From the NCBI GenBank assembly GCA_016875735.1, contig VGOW01000030.1, forward strand, positions 1 to 44,668: a stretch of DNA of 44,668 nucleotides, written 5' to 3'. Under the pieces are notes generated by a model. The model saw only the letters and a list, made by a program, of their open reading frames with translations. It did no database searches and had not been told where the DNA came from. Shown here in pieces: positions 7,192 through 15,070 of the stretch (its first letter is position 1; each line of letters starts with the position of its first letter). This stretch comes from Chloroflexota bacterium (GTDB taxonomy: Bacteria > Chloroflexota > Anaerolineae > Anaerolineales > VGOW01). The translations under genes and the position numbers were made by a program.

Positions 7192-7526
7192 AGGCAAAGA
7201 AACTCTTTCGTTGGTTCGGCTACATGTCCCTCTTGCTTCTGTGGCTCGTCGTCATGCTCGCGCCGTGTTTCGCCTTCGCCCTCGCCGCGCGCGGCGAACT
7301 TTCATGGCAACACACTGAATACGACAGCGACCGTATCTGGCTGGTGCAGGAGCGGGATCAAAAGGGAATCGGCTACCACGCCGTGCGAATGACGGGCGGT
7401 GACCCTGTGTGCATCCGCAACAGCGTGCGCTTCTTTTTGTGGGAAGGATCGGCGGAAGGACAGAGCGCCGATTACTGCGAATGCCTTGCGGCGGACGGAA
7501 CATCGGCGGCCACTGAGTGCCCCTGA
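7188..7526 (+). CDS. small membrane-anchored or exported protein
   Basis: 112 residues, starting inside the FecR stop (ATGA), hence translationally coupled. One strong hydrophobic helix (residues 12-33, SLLLLWLVVMLAPCFAFALAA) is followed by a soluble part with ELSWQHTEYDSDRIWLVQERDQ, GIGYHAVRM and a cluster of Cys (Cys75, 97, 99, 111). The Cys content suggests disulfides outside the cell. No family is recognised. Coupling to FecR suggests a joint surface role. Confidence 0.7.
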   Translation: MKAKKLFRWFGYMSLLLLWLVVMLAPCFAFALAARGELSWQHTEYDSDRIWLVQERDQKGIGYHAVRMTGGDPVCIRNSVRFFLWEGSAEGQSADYCECLAADGTSAATECP

Positions 7527-7577
7527 CCACCCGACCACTCGACCATTCGACCATTCGACCACTTGACCGCTCGGCCA
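7527..7577. repeat. 8-base tandem repeat (CGACCATT type)
   Basis: About six drifting units of the form CGACCATT or CGACCACT directly follow the stop codon of the preceding gene. It is related in style to the AACCACCC octamers at 2138-2220 and 16606-16625. Confidence 0.75.
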
Positions 7578-7583
7578 CCTCAT

Positions 7584-7612
7584 TTGCCAAACTCCCCCCT
7601 CTCCAATAGAAT
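7584..7612 (+). promoter_or_regulatory. sigma-70 type promoter of acs
   Basis: TTGCCA (7584-7589), a 17-base spacer and TAGAAT (7607-7612), followed by a leader of about 30 bases containing GGAGG (7634-7638) before the ATG at 7650. It is one of the best matches to the consensus in the window. Confidence 0.7.
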
Positions 7613-7649
7613 CACTCGCATACTCACACACACCGGAGGCCTCCACCCC

Positions 7650-9548
7650 ATGCCCGACAAGACTCAACTCGAAGGCGAAGTGTATCACCCCTCTGCCGAA
7701 GTCGTCGCCCAAGCGCACATCAAAGATTGGGAGGCGATAGCCGAACACGCGCGCAACGACCTGCAAGGCTTTTGGGCCGAATGCGCCGACGAATTAGAGT
7801 GGTATCAAAAATGGGATAAGGTTCTCGACGACTCGAACAAACCGTTCTTCAAATGGTTCGTCGGCGGCAAAGTCAACATCGTCCACAACTGCATCGACCG
7901 CCACCTCAAAACGTGGCGCAAAAACAAGCTTGCTCTCATTTGGGAAAGCGAAGACGGCAAAGAGCATCGCACCTTTTCATACTACGCCATGAACCGCGAA
8001 GTGACGCGCATGGCCAACATCATCAAATCCATGGGCGTGCAAAAAGGCGACCGGGTGACGATCTACCTCCCGCGCATTCCGGAGATCGTGTTCGCCATGC
8101 TGGCCTGCGCCAAGATCGGCGCGGTGCACTCGGTGGTGTTCGCCGGATTCTCCACCGATGCCCTGCAGGGCCGCATCGAAGACAGCCAATCCAGACTCGT
8201 CATCACCTGCGATGGCTCATTCGTCAACGGCAAAGTGATCGAACTCAAGCGCACGGTGGATGAGGCCCTCAAGCGGTGCCCTTCGGTGGAGAACGTCATC
8301 GTCATCAAACGAGTCGGCCATGATGTGCCGGTGGATCCCCTCCGCGATCACTGGTATCACGCCCTCTCCGCCCTGCCCGTCGCCAACGGCAAATGCCCCA
8401 CCGAAATGATGGACGCCGAAGATCCGCTGTACATTCTTTACACCTCCGGCTCCACCGGCAAGCCCAAAGCCATCTTGCACACGCACGGCGGCTACATGGT
8501 GGGCACCTATGCCACCCTCAAATACGTGTTCGATCTCAAAGACGATGACCGCTGGTGGTGCGCCGCCGATCCCGGATGGGTGACCGGCCACTCGTACATC
8601 GTGTACGGCCCCATGCTCAACGGCGCCACCTCGTTCATGTTCGAGGGCGGCCCGGCCTATCCCTATCCCAATCGTTGGTGGCAGTGCGTCGAGCGATACG
8701 GCATCACCGTTTTCTACACCGCGCCCACCGCCATTCGCGGCCTCATGCGCTTCGGCGAAGCCTGGCCCAATAAACACGATCTCTCCTCCCTGCGGTTGCT
8801 CGGCACGGTGGGCGAGCCTATCAACCCCGAAGCATGGCGATGGTATCATCGCGTCATCGGCAAGAGCCGCTGCCCCATCATGGATACGTGGTGGCAAACC
8901 GAAACCGGCATGTTCATGATCACGCCGACTCCGGTGGTGGCCCTCAAACCCGGATCCGGAACGCGCCCCTTCTTTGGGCAGGAAGCCGAAGTGGTGAACG
9001 AAAACGGCGACCCCGTCCCCGACGGCGAGGAAGGCTATCTCGTGCTCAAGCACCCGTGGCCGGCCATGCTCCGCACCATCTATGGCGATCCCGATCGATA
9101 CGTCAAACAATACTGGAGCAAATATCCGGGCCGCTATCTCACCGGCGATTCGGCCAAGCGCGACAAAGACGGATACTTCTGGATCATTGGCCGCGTGGAT
9201 GATGTGATCAACGTATCGGGGCACCGACTCGGCACAGCCGAGATCGAATCGGCGCTGGTCAGTCATCCGGCAGTGGCCGAGGCCGCCGCCATCGGCCTGC
9301 CGCACGAGATCAAAGGCACGGGCATTCACTGCTTCTGCCTCTTGCGCGCCGGGCACGCGCCCTCCGAGTCGTTGGCCGAAGAACTGCGCCAACATGTGGC
9401 CCAGCACATCAGCCCCATCGCCCGCCCCGAAACGGTAAAGTTCGTTGACAAACTGCCGAAGACTCGCAGTGGCAAAATCATGCGCCGCGTGTTGAAGGCT
9501 CGCGCGCTCGGCATGCCCGAAGGCGACATTAGCACGTTGGAAGAGTAA
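7650..9548 (+). CDS. acs: acetyl-CoA synthetase (AMP-forming)
   Basis: 632 residues, close to the usual 630-660. It makes acetyl-CoA from acetate, ATP and CoA in the cytoplasm through an acetyl-AMP intermediate. The N-terminal FWAECADELEWYQKWDKVLDD is typical of the family. The P-loop YTSGSTGKPK is near residue 264, the acyl-binding and adenylate segments include DTWWQTETG, and the hinge LTGD lies in YLTGDSAKRDKDGYFWIIGRVDDVINVSGHRLG. The catalytic Lys in the C-terminal RSGKIMRR (about 607) is the one inactivated by acetylation in characterised enzymes. Start confirmed by GGAGG and by the family's N-terminus. Monocistronic by spacing. Confidence 0.96.
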   Translation: MPDKTQLEGEVYHPSAEVVAQAHIKDWEAIAEHARNDLQGFWAECADELEWYQKWDKVLDDSNKPFFKWFVGGKVNIVHNCIDRHLKTWRKNKLALIWESEDGKEHRTFSYYAMNREVTRMANIIKSMGVQKGDRVTIYLPRIPEIVFAMLACAKIGAVHSVVFAGFSTDALQGRIEDSQSRLVITCDGSFVNGKVIELKRTVDEALKRCPSVENVIVIKRVGHDVPVDPLRDHWYHALSALPVANGKCPTEMMDAEDPLYILYTSGSTGKPKAILHTHGGYMVGTYATLKYVFDLKDDDRWWCAADPGWVTGHSYIVYGPMLNGATSFMFEGGPAYPYPNRWWQCVERYGITVFYTAPTAIRGLMRFGEAWPNKHDLSSLRLLGTVGEPINPEAWRWYHRVIGKSRCPIMDTWWQTETGMFMITPTPVVALKPGSGTRPFFGQEAEVVNENGDPVPDGEEGYLVLKHPWPAMLRTIYGDPDRYVKQYWSKYPGRYLTGDSAKRDKDGYFWIIGRVDDVINVSGHRLGTAEIESALVSHPAVAEAAAIGLPHEIKGTGIHCFCLLRAGHAPSESLAEELRQHVAQHISPIARPETVKFVDKLPKTRSGKIMRRVLKARALGMPEGDISTLEE

Positions 9549-9586
9549 CGACAGACAGCGATTGAAAAACAATAGCGGCTCATAGG

Positions 9587-9655
9587 AACCACAGATTTCA
9601 CGGATTACACAGAGTTGCCTCGCCATCGTCAGTGAAATCTGTGTAATCAGTGGTT
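9587..9655. repeat. imperfect hairpin of ~10-base repeat units behind acs
   Basis: The left arm AACCACAGATTTCACGGAT and following ACACAGA can pair with the right arm reading CTGTGTAATCAGTGGTT, with offset pairing because both arms are built from related CACAGATT / GATTACAC units. No T-run follows, so it is not a plain terminator. It fills most of the gap before the kinase gene. Confidence 0.7.
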
Positions 9656-9718
9656 GCTCTAAAGTTTAACTGCGTAACTCATTGGCAAGTGATGTTCCCG
9701 AACTCAGGCAGGTGATTC

Positions 9719-10882
9719 GTGGCAACAAAGCCTCTCGGCATCTTGTGCCCGCAGTGCAACACCCCCATCAATTCATGGGCGCGGTTTTGCTCCGGCTGCG
9801 GCATCGACATCTCCGTTATCACCCTCGTCCTCGAGCACGCGGCGGCCAGCACGGTGGAGGCGCAAACCGCGCCTTACGTGCCCGAAGTGCTCGTGCCGCG
9901 ACTCGGCGAGTTTCTCATCCAACGCGAGATCATCACCGAGTCCCAACTTCAACAGGCGCTCGAGCACCAGAAAAAGCAAACCACGCAGGGCGCCGGGAAG
10001 ATGCTGGGCGAAACGCTCATCGAGTTGGGCATGGTGTCGCGCCCGAATATCGAGCGAGCCATCGTGGGACTCGTGCTCGAACTGCAAACCGCTCTGCAGG
10101 CCAGCAACCGCCAACTGCAAGAGCGCGTGGCCGAGCGCACTGCCGAACTCGAAGAGGCGCTAAAAAAGGTCAACGAGATCAACCACCTCAAAGTGGATTT
10201 TGTCTCCAACATCTCGCACGAACTGCGCACCCCGCTGGCGCAAATCAAAGGCTACGTGGTGCTGATGAGCGAGGGCATGTTGGGCGAACTCAACTCCGAG
10301 CAGACCGACGCCATCAGAGCCACGGTGGCCGCCACCGAGCGGCTTGAGCACCTCATCGAAGACCTCATTCGCTTTGCCAGCGCCGCCCGCGGCGAACTGG
10401 TCATCAACAGCAACGTCTTCTCCCTCTCCGATCTGGCCCAGTCAATGGTCAATCGCTCCATTGGCAAAGCCCATAAGAGCAACCTTCAACTCAAATGCGA
10501 CATCCCCGATCAACCGATCTTCGTGCGCGGCGATGTCGAAAAACTCAGCTGGGTCATTCTCCAATTGATCGACAATGCCATTAAATTCACGCCCGGCGGC
10601 GGCTCGGTGACTCTGACGGTGAAGCCCAACCCCAACGGGCGCTCGGTCAACGTCACCCTGAAAGATACCGGCATCGGCATCCCCCCCGAACGCATTCCCG
10701 AACTCTTCCAAGCCTTTCATCAGTTGGATAGTTCTTCTACGCGCCGCTATGGCGGCACCGGGCTGGGGCTGGCGTTGGTCATGCGCATCGCCGAAGCTCA
10801 CGACACGCGCATCCGAGTGGAGAGCGAAGTGGGCAAAGGCACCACCTTCTCCTTCGATCTGCCCGTCGCCAAACAGCCATAG
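9719..10882 (+). CDS. sensor histidine kinase with zinc ribbon and T2SSE-N-like domain
   Basis: 387 residues from a GTG with AGGCAGGTG just upstream. Four Cys (10, 13, 24, 27) form a zinc-ribbon; residues 61-122 (LGEFLIQREIITESQLQQAL ... LGETLIELGMVSRPNIERAI) resemble the N-terminal domain of type II secretion/type IV pilus ATPases. A coiled coil (about 122-158) leads to the HisKA domain with His167 in NISHELRTP. The ATPase has DNAIKFTPGGG, DTGIGIPPERI and GGTGLGLAL. No membrane segment is seen, so it should be cytoplasmic. The pilus-like domain fits its place just before a CpaF gene. No receiver-domain partner is adjacent. Confidence 0.85.
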   Translation: MATKPLGILCPQCNTPINSWARFCSGCGIDISVITLVLEHAAASTVEAQTAPYVPEVLVPRLGEFLIQREIITESQLQQALEHQKKQTTQGAGKMLGETLIELGMVSRPNIERAIVGLVLELQTALQASNRQLQERVAERTAELEEALKKVNEINHLKVDFVSNISHELRTPLAQIKGYVVLMSEGMLGELNSEQTDAIRATVAATERLEHLIEDLIRFASAARGELVINSNVFSLSDLAQSMVNRSIGKAHKSNLQLKCDIPDQPIFVRGDVEKLSWVILQLIDNAIKFTPGGGSVTLTVKPNPNGRSVNVTLKDTGIGIPPERIPELFQAFHQLDSSSTRRYGGTGLGLALVMRIAEAHDTRIRVESEVGKGTTFSFDLPVAKQP

Positions 10883-10893
10883 AGAGGCGGCCC

Positions 10894-11178
10894 ATGAGCA
10901 CCGAATACGATCCCAAAGGAAAGGTCTTCACTCACGTCGTCCACAAAGATGTTGTGCACGCCCGCATCCAGACGATCACCCATCAAATCGTGGGCGAGAT
11001 TTACTTGACCCACGAGAAACGGATCAAAGACGAATTGGAGTTCGCCGAAAAGTTCATCGCCATCACCGCGCCCAAAGTGTTTAACCTCGACGGCACGCTG
11101 GCTTACGAAGCGGTTTTCATCACCATCAACCGCGATCACATCGTGTGGCTTGCCCTCGAAGACGAGCCTCGAAGTTAG
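10894..11178 (+). CDS. small DUF6812-like protein of the pilus cluster
   Basis: 94 residues, 11 bases behind the kinase and 11 ahead of CpaF, so part of the same operon. The pattern VHARIQTITHQIVGEIYLTHEKRIKDELE followed by FIAITAPKVF and INRDHIVWLALEDE resembles small beta-rich proteins found beside CpaF or pilus genes in Chloroflexota, listed as DUF6812. That family assignment is from memory of the pattern and could not be checked. No membrane segment is present. Function unknown. Confidence 0.65.
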   Translation: MSTEYDPKGKVFTHVVHKDVVHARIQTITHQIVGEIYLTHEKRIKDELEFAEKFIAITAPKVFNLDGTLAYEAVFITINRDHIVWLALEDEPRS

Positions 11179-11189
11179 GAATTGGCCGC

Positions 11190-12617
11190 ATGTCTCTGCG
11201 CAATCGCCTTTCGCAAACGCCCAAAGAGCCGCCTGCTCCCCAACCCGCCTCCGCCGAACCGCCGCCCCCGGCCGCGCCCGCGCCCCGCGCCGACTCGCCG
11301 GCCGCTCGCGCTCGCACCGGCGGCCTCCACGACGAAGACTACAAGCGCCTCAAGAAATGGCTCATCGGGAAAATCTCCACCGGCCTCGACGCCGACCTCA
11401 AACGCACGCCGACCACCGCCCAAATGCTGCGCGACCGCTTCAACGTCGTTTACGCTCAAGCCGGAGTCAACCTGCCCGGCGACTCTGTCGACTCGCTGTT
11501 CGGCGAAATCGTCGATGACATCGTGGGCTATGGCCCCATCGAACGACTGCTCAACGACGCCACCATCAGCGAAGTGATGGTGAACGGCCCCAAGCAGGTA
11601 TTCATCGAGCGCAAAGGCAAACTCACTCTCTCGGATGTGGCCTTCGAGGACGACGAACACGTGATGCGGGTGATCGAGAGAATCGTTCGCCCGCTGGGCC
11701 GCCGGGTCGATCGCAAAGTGCCGATGGTGGATGCCCGCCTCCCCGATGGCAGCCGGGTCAACATCATCATCCCCCCCGCCGCCATCGACGGCCCTACCGT
11801 CACCATCCGCAAGTTCGCCGCCAAGAAACTCACGGCAGACGATCTCATTGCCTTCGGCTCGATGACTCCGCAAATCGCCGACCTGCTCAAGGCCTGCGTC
11901 GTCTCGCGCCTCAACATCGTCGTCTCCGGCGGCACCGGCTCCGGCAAGACCACCCTGCTCAACGTCCTCTCCGGCTTCATCCCCGAAGATGATCGCGTGA
12001 TCACGCTGGAAGATTCGGCTGAACTTCAGTTGAATCAACCGCACGTCGTGCGCCTCGAAGCCCGCCCGCCCGATCCCGATGGAAGCGGCGGCGTCACCAT
12101 CCGCGATCTGGTGAAGAACTCTCTGCGGATGCGCCCGGAGCGGATCGTCGTCGGCGAAATTCGCGGCGGCGAATCCATCGACATGCTTCAGGCCATGAAC
12201 ACCGGCCACGACGGATCGCTCACCACCCTGCACGCCAACAGCCCGCGCGAAGCCGTCGCCCGTATCGAGACGATGGCGCTCATGGGCGGGCTGGAGATTC
12301 CGCTCAAAGTGATCCGCGAGCAGATCGCCAAAGCCGTCGATCTCATCGTGCAACAGACTCGCCTCGAAGACGGCTCGCGCAAGATCACCTACATCACCGA
12401 GATTAGCGGCATGGAAGGCGAGAACGTGGTGATGCAGGACATTTTCAAGTACGATGAGTCGCTCGGCCCCGATGGCAAACCGGGCGGCATGAAGCCCACC
12501 GGCCTGCGTCCCTTCTTCTCTCCGCGCCTCGAGTTGCACGGGTTTAAGTTGTCCGCTGAAATTTTCGGCGGCGGCGTCAACGCGGCCTTGCAGAGTATGC
12601 GCGGCGGGCGGCGGTGA
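11190..12617 (+). CDS. CpaF/TadA-type secretion ATPase
   Basis: 475 residues. A Pro/Ala-rich N-terminal tail (1-45) precedes the N-domain ([20 protein letters not shown]). The motor follows: Walker [10 protein letters not shown] near residue 247, an Asp-box segment [13 protein letters not shown], Walker B region [12 protein letters not shown], and the His-box [19 protein letters not shown]. CpaF proteins power Tad (Flp) pilus assembly or related secretion at the cytoplasmic membrane. No tadB/tadC or pilin gene lies in this window, so the rest of the machine must be elsewhere. ATG at 11190 chosen: the longer frame overlaps the preceding gene by 34 bases. Confidence 0.93.
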   Translation: MSLRNRLSQTPKEPPAPQPASAEPPPPAAPAPRADSPAARARTGGLHDEDYKRLKKWLIGKISTGLDADLKRTPTTAQMLRDRFNVVYAQAGVNLPGDSVDSLFGEIVDDIVGYGPIERLLNDATISEVMVNGPKQVFIERKGKLTLSDVAFEDDEHVMRVIERIVRPLGRRVDRKVPMVDARLPDGSRVNIIIPPAAIDGPTVTIRKFAAKKLTADDLIAFGSMTPQIADLLKACVVSRLNIVVSGGTGSGKTTLLNVLSGFIPEDDRVITLEDSAELQLNQPHVVRLEARPPDPDGSGGVTIRDLVKNSLRMRPERIVVGEIRGGESIDMLQAMNTGHDGSLTTLHANSPREAVARIETMALMGGLEIPLKVIREQIAKAVDLIVQQTRLEDGSRKITYITEISGMEGENVVMQDIFKYDESLGPDGKPGGMKPTGLRPFFSPRLELHGFKLSAEIFGGGVNAALQSMRGGRR

Positions 12618-12628
12618 ATTCGGTCGAA

Positions 12629-12637
12629 TGCTATAAT
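12629..12637 (+). promoter_or_regulatory. extended -10 promoter of the double-HTH gene, predicted leaderless
   Basis: TGCTATAAT ends 7 bases before the ATG at 12645. There is no -35 of note and no Shine-Dalgarno. It begins 11 bases after the cpaF stop. Confidence 0.65.
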
Positions 12638-12644
12638 CACCGCC

Positions 12645-13322
12645 ATGGCCGACAAAAAATCACTGGCGCTTCGAGCAAAGATCATCGGCGTTCTCCTGCG
12701 CGACGCGCGGCTGGCCGCCGGGAAAAGCCCCAAAGACTGCGGGCAAGTGCTGGGCATCAGCGCCAGCGCGTATGCCGCCTACGAACTCGGCAAGAAGCCC
12801 CTCTCGCTTCCCGAACTCGAACTGCTCGCCTATTATCTCGACATCCCCCTCTCTCACTTCTGGGGCGACGAGATCATCTCCGAAGCGCCCGAACGCGCCT
12901 CCGATGTCAACTCCGACGAACTGATCAAGATCCGCCACCGCATCATCGGCGCGCAGATTCGGCAGTCGCGCATGAACAACAGCATCGCCCAAAAGGAACT
13001 GGCCGCCGCCGTCGGCATCCCGCCCAGCCGCATCAAGGCCTACGAATTCGGCGAACAGCCCATCCCCGTGCCCGAGCTCGAAACGCTGGCGTGGGTGCTG
13101 GGCATGAAGATCGACAACTTCTTCGAGCGGCAGGGGCCGGTAGGCGAATGGGACGCCTCGCGCCGCGCCTTCGACAAATTCAAAGAGATGCCCGCCGATG
13201 TGCAGGAGTTCGTCGCCAACCCCCTCAACGCCGTGTACGTCAAAGTAGCCATGCGCCTCTCGGCCATGCCCGCCGATCAACTCAAGACCATCGCCGAATC
13301 ATTGCTCGACATCACCTTTTAG
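12645..13322 (+). CDS. transcription regulator with two XRE-type helix-turn-helix domains
   Basis: 225 residues. The first HTH (about residues 12-65: IGVLLRDARLAAGKSPKDCGQVLGISASAYAAYELGKK) and the second (about 98-150: IGAQIRQSRMNNSIAQKELAAAVGIPPSRIKAYEFGEQ) are similar to each other, pointing to an internal duplication. The helical tail (160-225) has no recognised ligand domain. Two DNA-binding units in one chain may contact paired operator half-sites. It has its own promoter and is probably self-standing; targets are not known. Confidence 0.85.
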   Translation: MADKKSLALRAKIIGVLLRDARLAAGKSPKDCGQVLGISASAYAAYELGKKPLSLPELELLAYYLDIPLSHFWGDEIISEAPERASDVNSDELIKIRHRIIGAQIRQSRMNNSIAQKELAAAVGIPPSRIKAYEFGEQPIPVPELETLAWVLGMKIDNFFERQGPVGEWDASRRAFDKFKEMPADVQEFVANPLNAVYVKVAMRLSAMPADQLKTIAESLLDITF

Positions 13323-13341
13323 CAGCGCTCGCAGTTTCTCT

Positions 13342-13416
13342 CACCACCCAGACTCAAAGGCGCGAAGACTCACAAAGACCCTTTGTGCAACTCTGTGTCT
13401 TCATGCCTTTGTGGTG
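13342..13416. repeat. long imperfect hairpin of repeat units before the TPR gene
   Basis: The left arm begins CACCACCCAGACTCAAAGG and goes on with CGAAGACTCACAAAG. The right arm CTTTGTG...GTCTTCATGCCTTTGTGGTG is its near complement. Arms are about 35 bases with several mismatches and an ACC loop. It stands in the gap between the HTH and TPR genes. Confidence 0.75.
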
Positions 13417-13424
13417 AATAACTC

Positions 13425-13958
13425 ATGCTCGCAGACGATCTTCACTCTGCCGCGCTCGGCCACTATCGAAAAGGGAACTTCGCCGAAGCGGCCAAAGCCT
13501 TCGAGCGAGCCGCCGAGTCGTATGCCCGTGAAGGCGACCGGGGGATGGCCGCCGAAATGCAAAGTAATTTCGGAGTGGCCCTGCGCGCCGCCAAAGATTT
13601 CACCCGCGCCCTCTCTGCACTGGAGGCCGCCGTTGCCGAACTTCGCGCCCTCAACGACACCCGGCGACTGGCCGTTGCCCTCGGCAACTTGGGCAGTGTG
13701 CTCCTCGAAACGAACGACCTCGCCCGCGCCGCCGACGCGCTCAACGAATCCCTTTCCCTGCTCGACCCCGCCGCCGACAAAGAGGCCCGCTCCGAAGTTC
13801 TGCGCGTGCTCGGCGAAGCGCGGCTCAAACAAGGCCGATACATGGATGGCCTCGTGAATTACGAAGCCGGACTGCGCGACGTTGAGAAACCGTCAGCGCA
13901 ACAGAAGTGGCTGCTCGGTTTATTGCAGAAGCCCCTCAAGATGCTGGGGAGAAAGTGA
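13425..13958 (+). CDS. tetratricopeptide repeat protein
   Basis: 177 residues made of about three and a half TPR motifs: LHSAALGHYRKGNFAEAAKAF, FGVALRAAKDFTRALSALEAA, LGNLGSVLLETNDLARAADAL and VLRVLGEARLKQGRYMDGLV. There is no signal peptide, so it is probably a cytoplasmic scaffold. It ends in a basic LQKPLKMLGRK tail. The stop is followed at once by the next ATG (TGAATG), so it is co-translated with the VOC protein. The partner is unknown. Confidence 0.85.
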   Translation: MLADDLHSAALGHYRKGNFAEAAKAFERAAESYAREGDRGMAAEMQSNFGVALRAAKDFTRALSALEAAVAELRALNDTRRLAVALGNLGSVLLETNDLARAADALNESLSLLDPAADKEARSEVLRVLGEARLKQGRYMDGLVNYEAGLRDVEKPSAQQKWLLGLLQKPLKMLGRK

Positions 13959-14402
13959 ATGAAACTCCGCACCACCGAACCCTTCATGCCCGCCGATGAA
14001 TATGGGCGCCCGCTCAAAAGCCTCAGCCTCAACTTGCTCGTCCGCGACATCGAAAAGGCCGTCGCCTTTCAGCGCGACGTATTCGGCGTCACCCTCGTTT
14101 ACAGCGACCCCGACTTCGCCGTGCTCGAATGGCAGGGCGCACAGTGGATGTTGCACGCCGATCACACGTGCGACAAACACCCTCTGCGCGGACTCCTCGC
14201 CGGAGTCGATGGGCGCGGCGCAGGCATCGAACTGCGCCTGCATGGTTGCGACCCCGACAAAGCCGAAGCCGCCGCCCGCCGACTCGGCTATTACATCGTC
14301 GCCCCCGCCGCCGACAAACCGCACGGCCTCCGCGAAGCCTTCATCGCCGATCCCGATGGCTACCTCTGGGTGCCCGATGCGCCCATCAAACCACCTTCGT
14401 GA
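13959..14402 (+). CDS. VOC (glyoxalase/bleomycin resistance) superfamily protein
   Basis: 147 residues with the paired beta-alpha-beta-beta-beta pattern of VOC proteins: SLNLLVRDIEKAVAFQRDVFGVTLVYSDPDFAVLEWQG at 22-59 and a second half ending FIADPDGYLWVPD. Metal or substrate specificity cannot be told from the sequence. The stop codon lies inside a 9-10 base repeat (TTCGTGATTCTTCGTG), so the last residues were shaped by the repeat. Operon with TPR and the transglutaminase-like gene. Confidence 0.85.
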   Translation: MKLRTTEPFMPADEYGRPLKSLSLNLLVRDIEKAVAFQRDVFGVTLVYSDPDFAVLEWQGAQWMLHADHTCDKHPLRGLLAGVDGRGAGIELRLHGCDPDKAEAAARRLGYYIVAPAADKPHGLREAFIADPDGYLWVPDAPIKPPS

Positions 14403-14423
14403 TTCTTCGTGTCCCTTCGTGGA
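14392..14423 (+). repeat. TTCGTG-type repeat across the VOC stop codon
   Basis: Three drifting units (TTCGTGATTC, TTCGTGTCCC, TTCGTGGAC). The first supplies the TGA of the VOC gene, and the second contains a GTG that can be mistaken for the start of the next gene. Only one arm is present, with no hairpin partner nearby. Confidence 0.7.
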
Positions 14424-14432
14424 CAACACCTC

Positions 14433-15065
14433 ATGAGCAACGATTTTGATAACGCCCTCACCCCCTCCGAACGCAAACTCGTCGCCTCACTCACCACCCC
14501 CTTCAAGATTCAAACCTTCCTCGACGACGTTCCGTATTCCGGCGAAGAACGATACCGCTGTCCGCTCACCTTCCTCCGCGACCGAACCGGCCACTGCTTC
14601 GACGGCGCGGCCTTCGCCGCGGCCATGCTCCATCGGCTCGGCCACCCGCCCCTCATCATCGATCTTCTGCCCAACCGCCGCGATGACGATCACATGCTCG
14701 CTCCCTATAAACACGGCGGGCATTGGGGCGCGCTCGCCAAATCCAACTTCTCCGGCCTGCGCTTCCGCGAGCCGGTGTTCCGTTCCCTGCGCGAACTCGT
14801 CATGTCGTATTTCGAAGACTACTTCAACGCCGCCGGCGAAAAGACTCTGCGCGCCTACACCGCGCCCCTCAACCTCAACCGTTTTGCCACTTGGCGCACC
14901 GACGATGCGGCGATGGACAAAATCGCCGACCGGCTCGGCGAGATTCGCCAATTCCAAACCATCACCCCGCAAATGGCCCGCCGCCTTTCCCCGATGGACA
15001 AACGCGCCTACGATGCCGGATTGCTCGGCGTGAACGAAGCCGGGCTGTATCAGCCGCCGAAGTAA
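14433..15065 (+). CDS. transglutaminase-like cysteine-fold protein
   Basis: 210 residues. LTFLRDRTGHCFDGAAFAAAMLHRLG carries the candidate nucleophile Cys, and NRRDDDHMLAPYKHGGHWGALAKSN the candidate His and acidic residues, the order seen in transglutaminase-like and papain-fold proteins. FREPVFRSLRELVMSYFEDYFNA follows. The real activity is unknown. ATG at 14433 preferred to the GTG at 14409, which lies in the repeat. Its stop precedes the aminotransferase start by 5 bases, so both are co-transcribed. Confidence 0.75.
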   Translation: MSNDFDNALTPSERKLVASLTTPFKIQTFLDDVPYSGEERYRCPLTFLRDRTGHCFDGAAFAAAMLHRLGHPPLIIDLLPNRRDDDHMLAPYKHGGHWGALAKSNFSGLRFREPVFRSLRELVMSYFEDYFNAAGEKTLRAYTAPLNLNRFATWRTDDAAMDKIADRLGEIRQFQTITPQMARRLSPMDKRAYDAGLLGVNEAGLYQPPK

Positions 15066-15070
15066 CGGCC

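Noticed and set aside
8217-9626. Minus-strand open frame of 469 codons
   Set aside because: Antisense to acetyl-CoA synthetase; no domain, and composition is typical of a shadow frame.
11175-12539. Minus-strand open frame of 454 codons
   Set aside because: Antisense to CpaF, whose motifs are unambiguous.
14409-14432. GTG at 14409 as start of the transglutaminase-like gene
   Set aside because: The codon lies within a TTCGTG repeat and would add eight residues of repeat origin; ATG at 14433 fits better.
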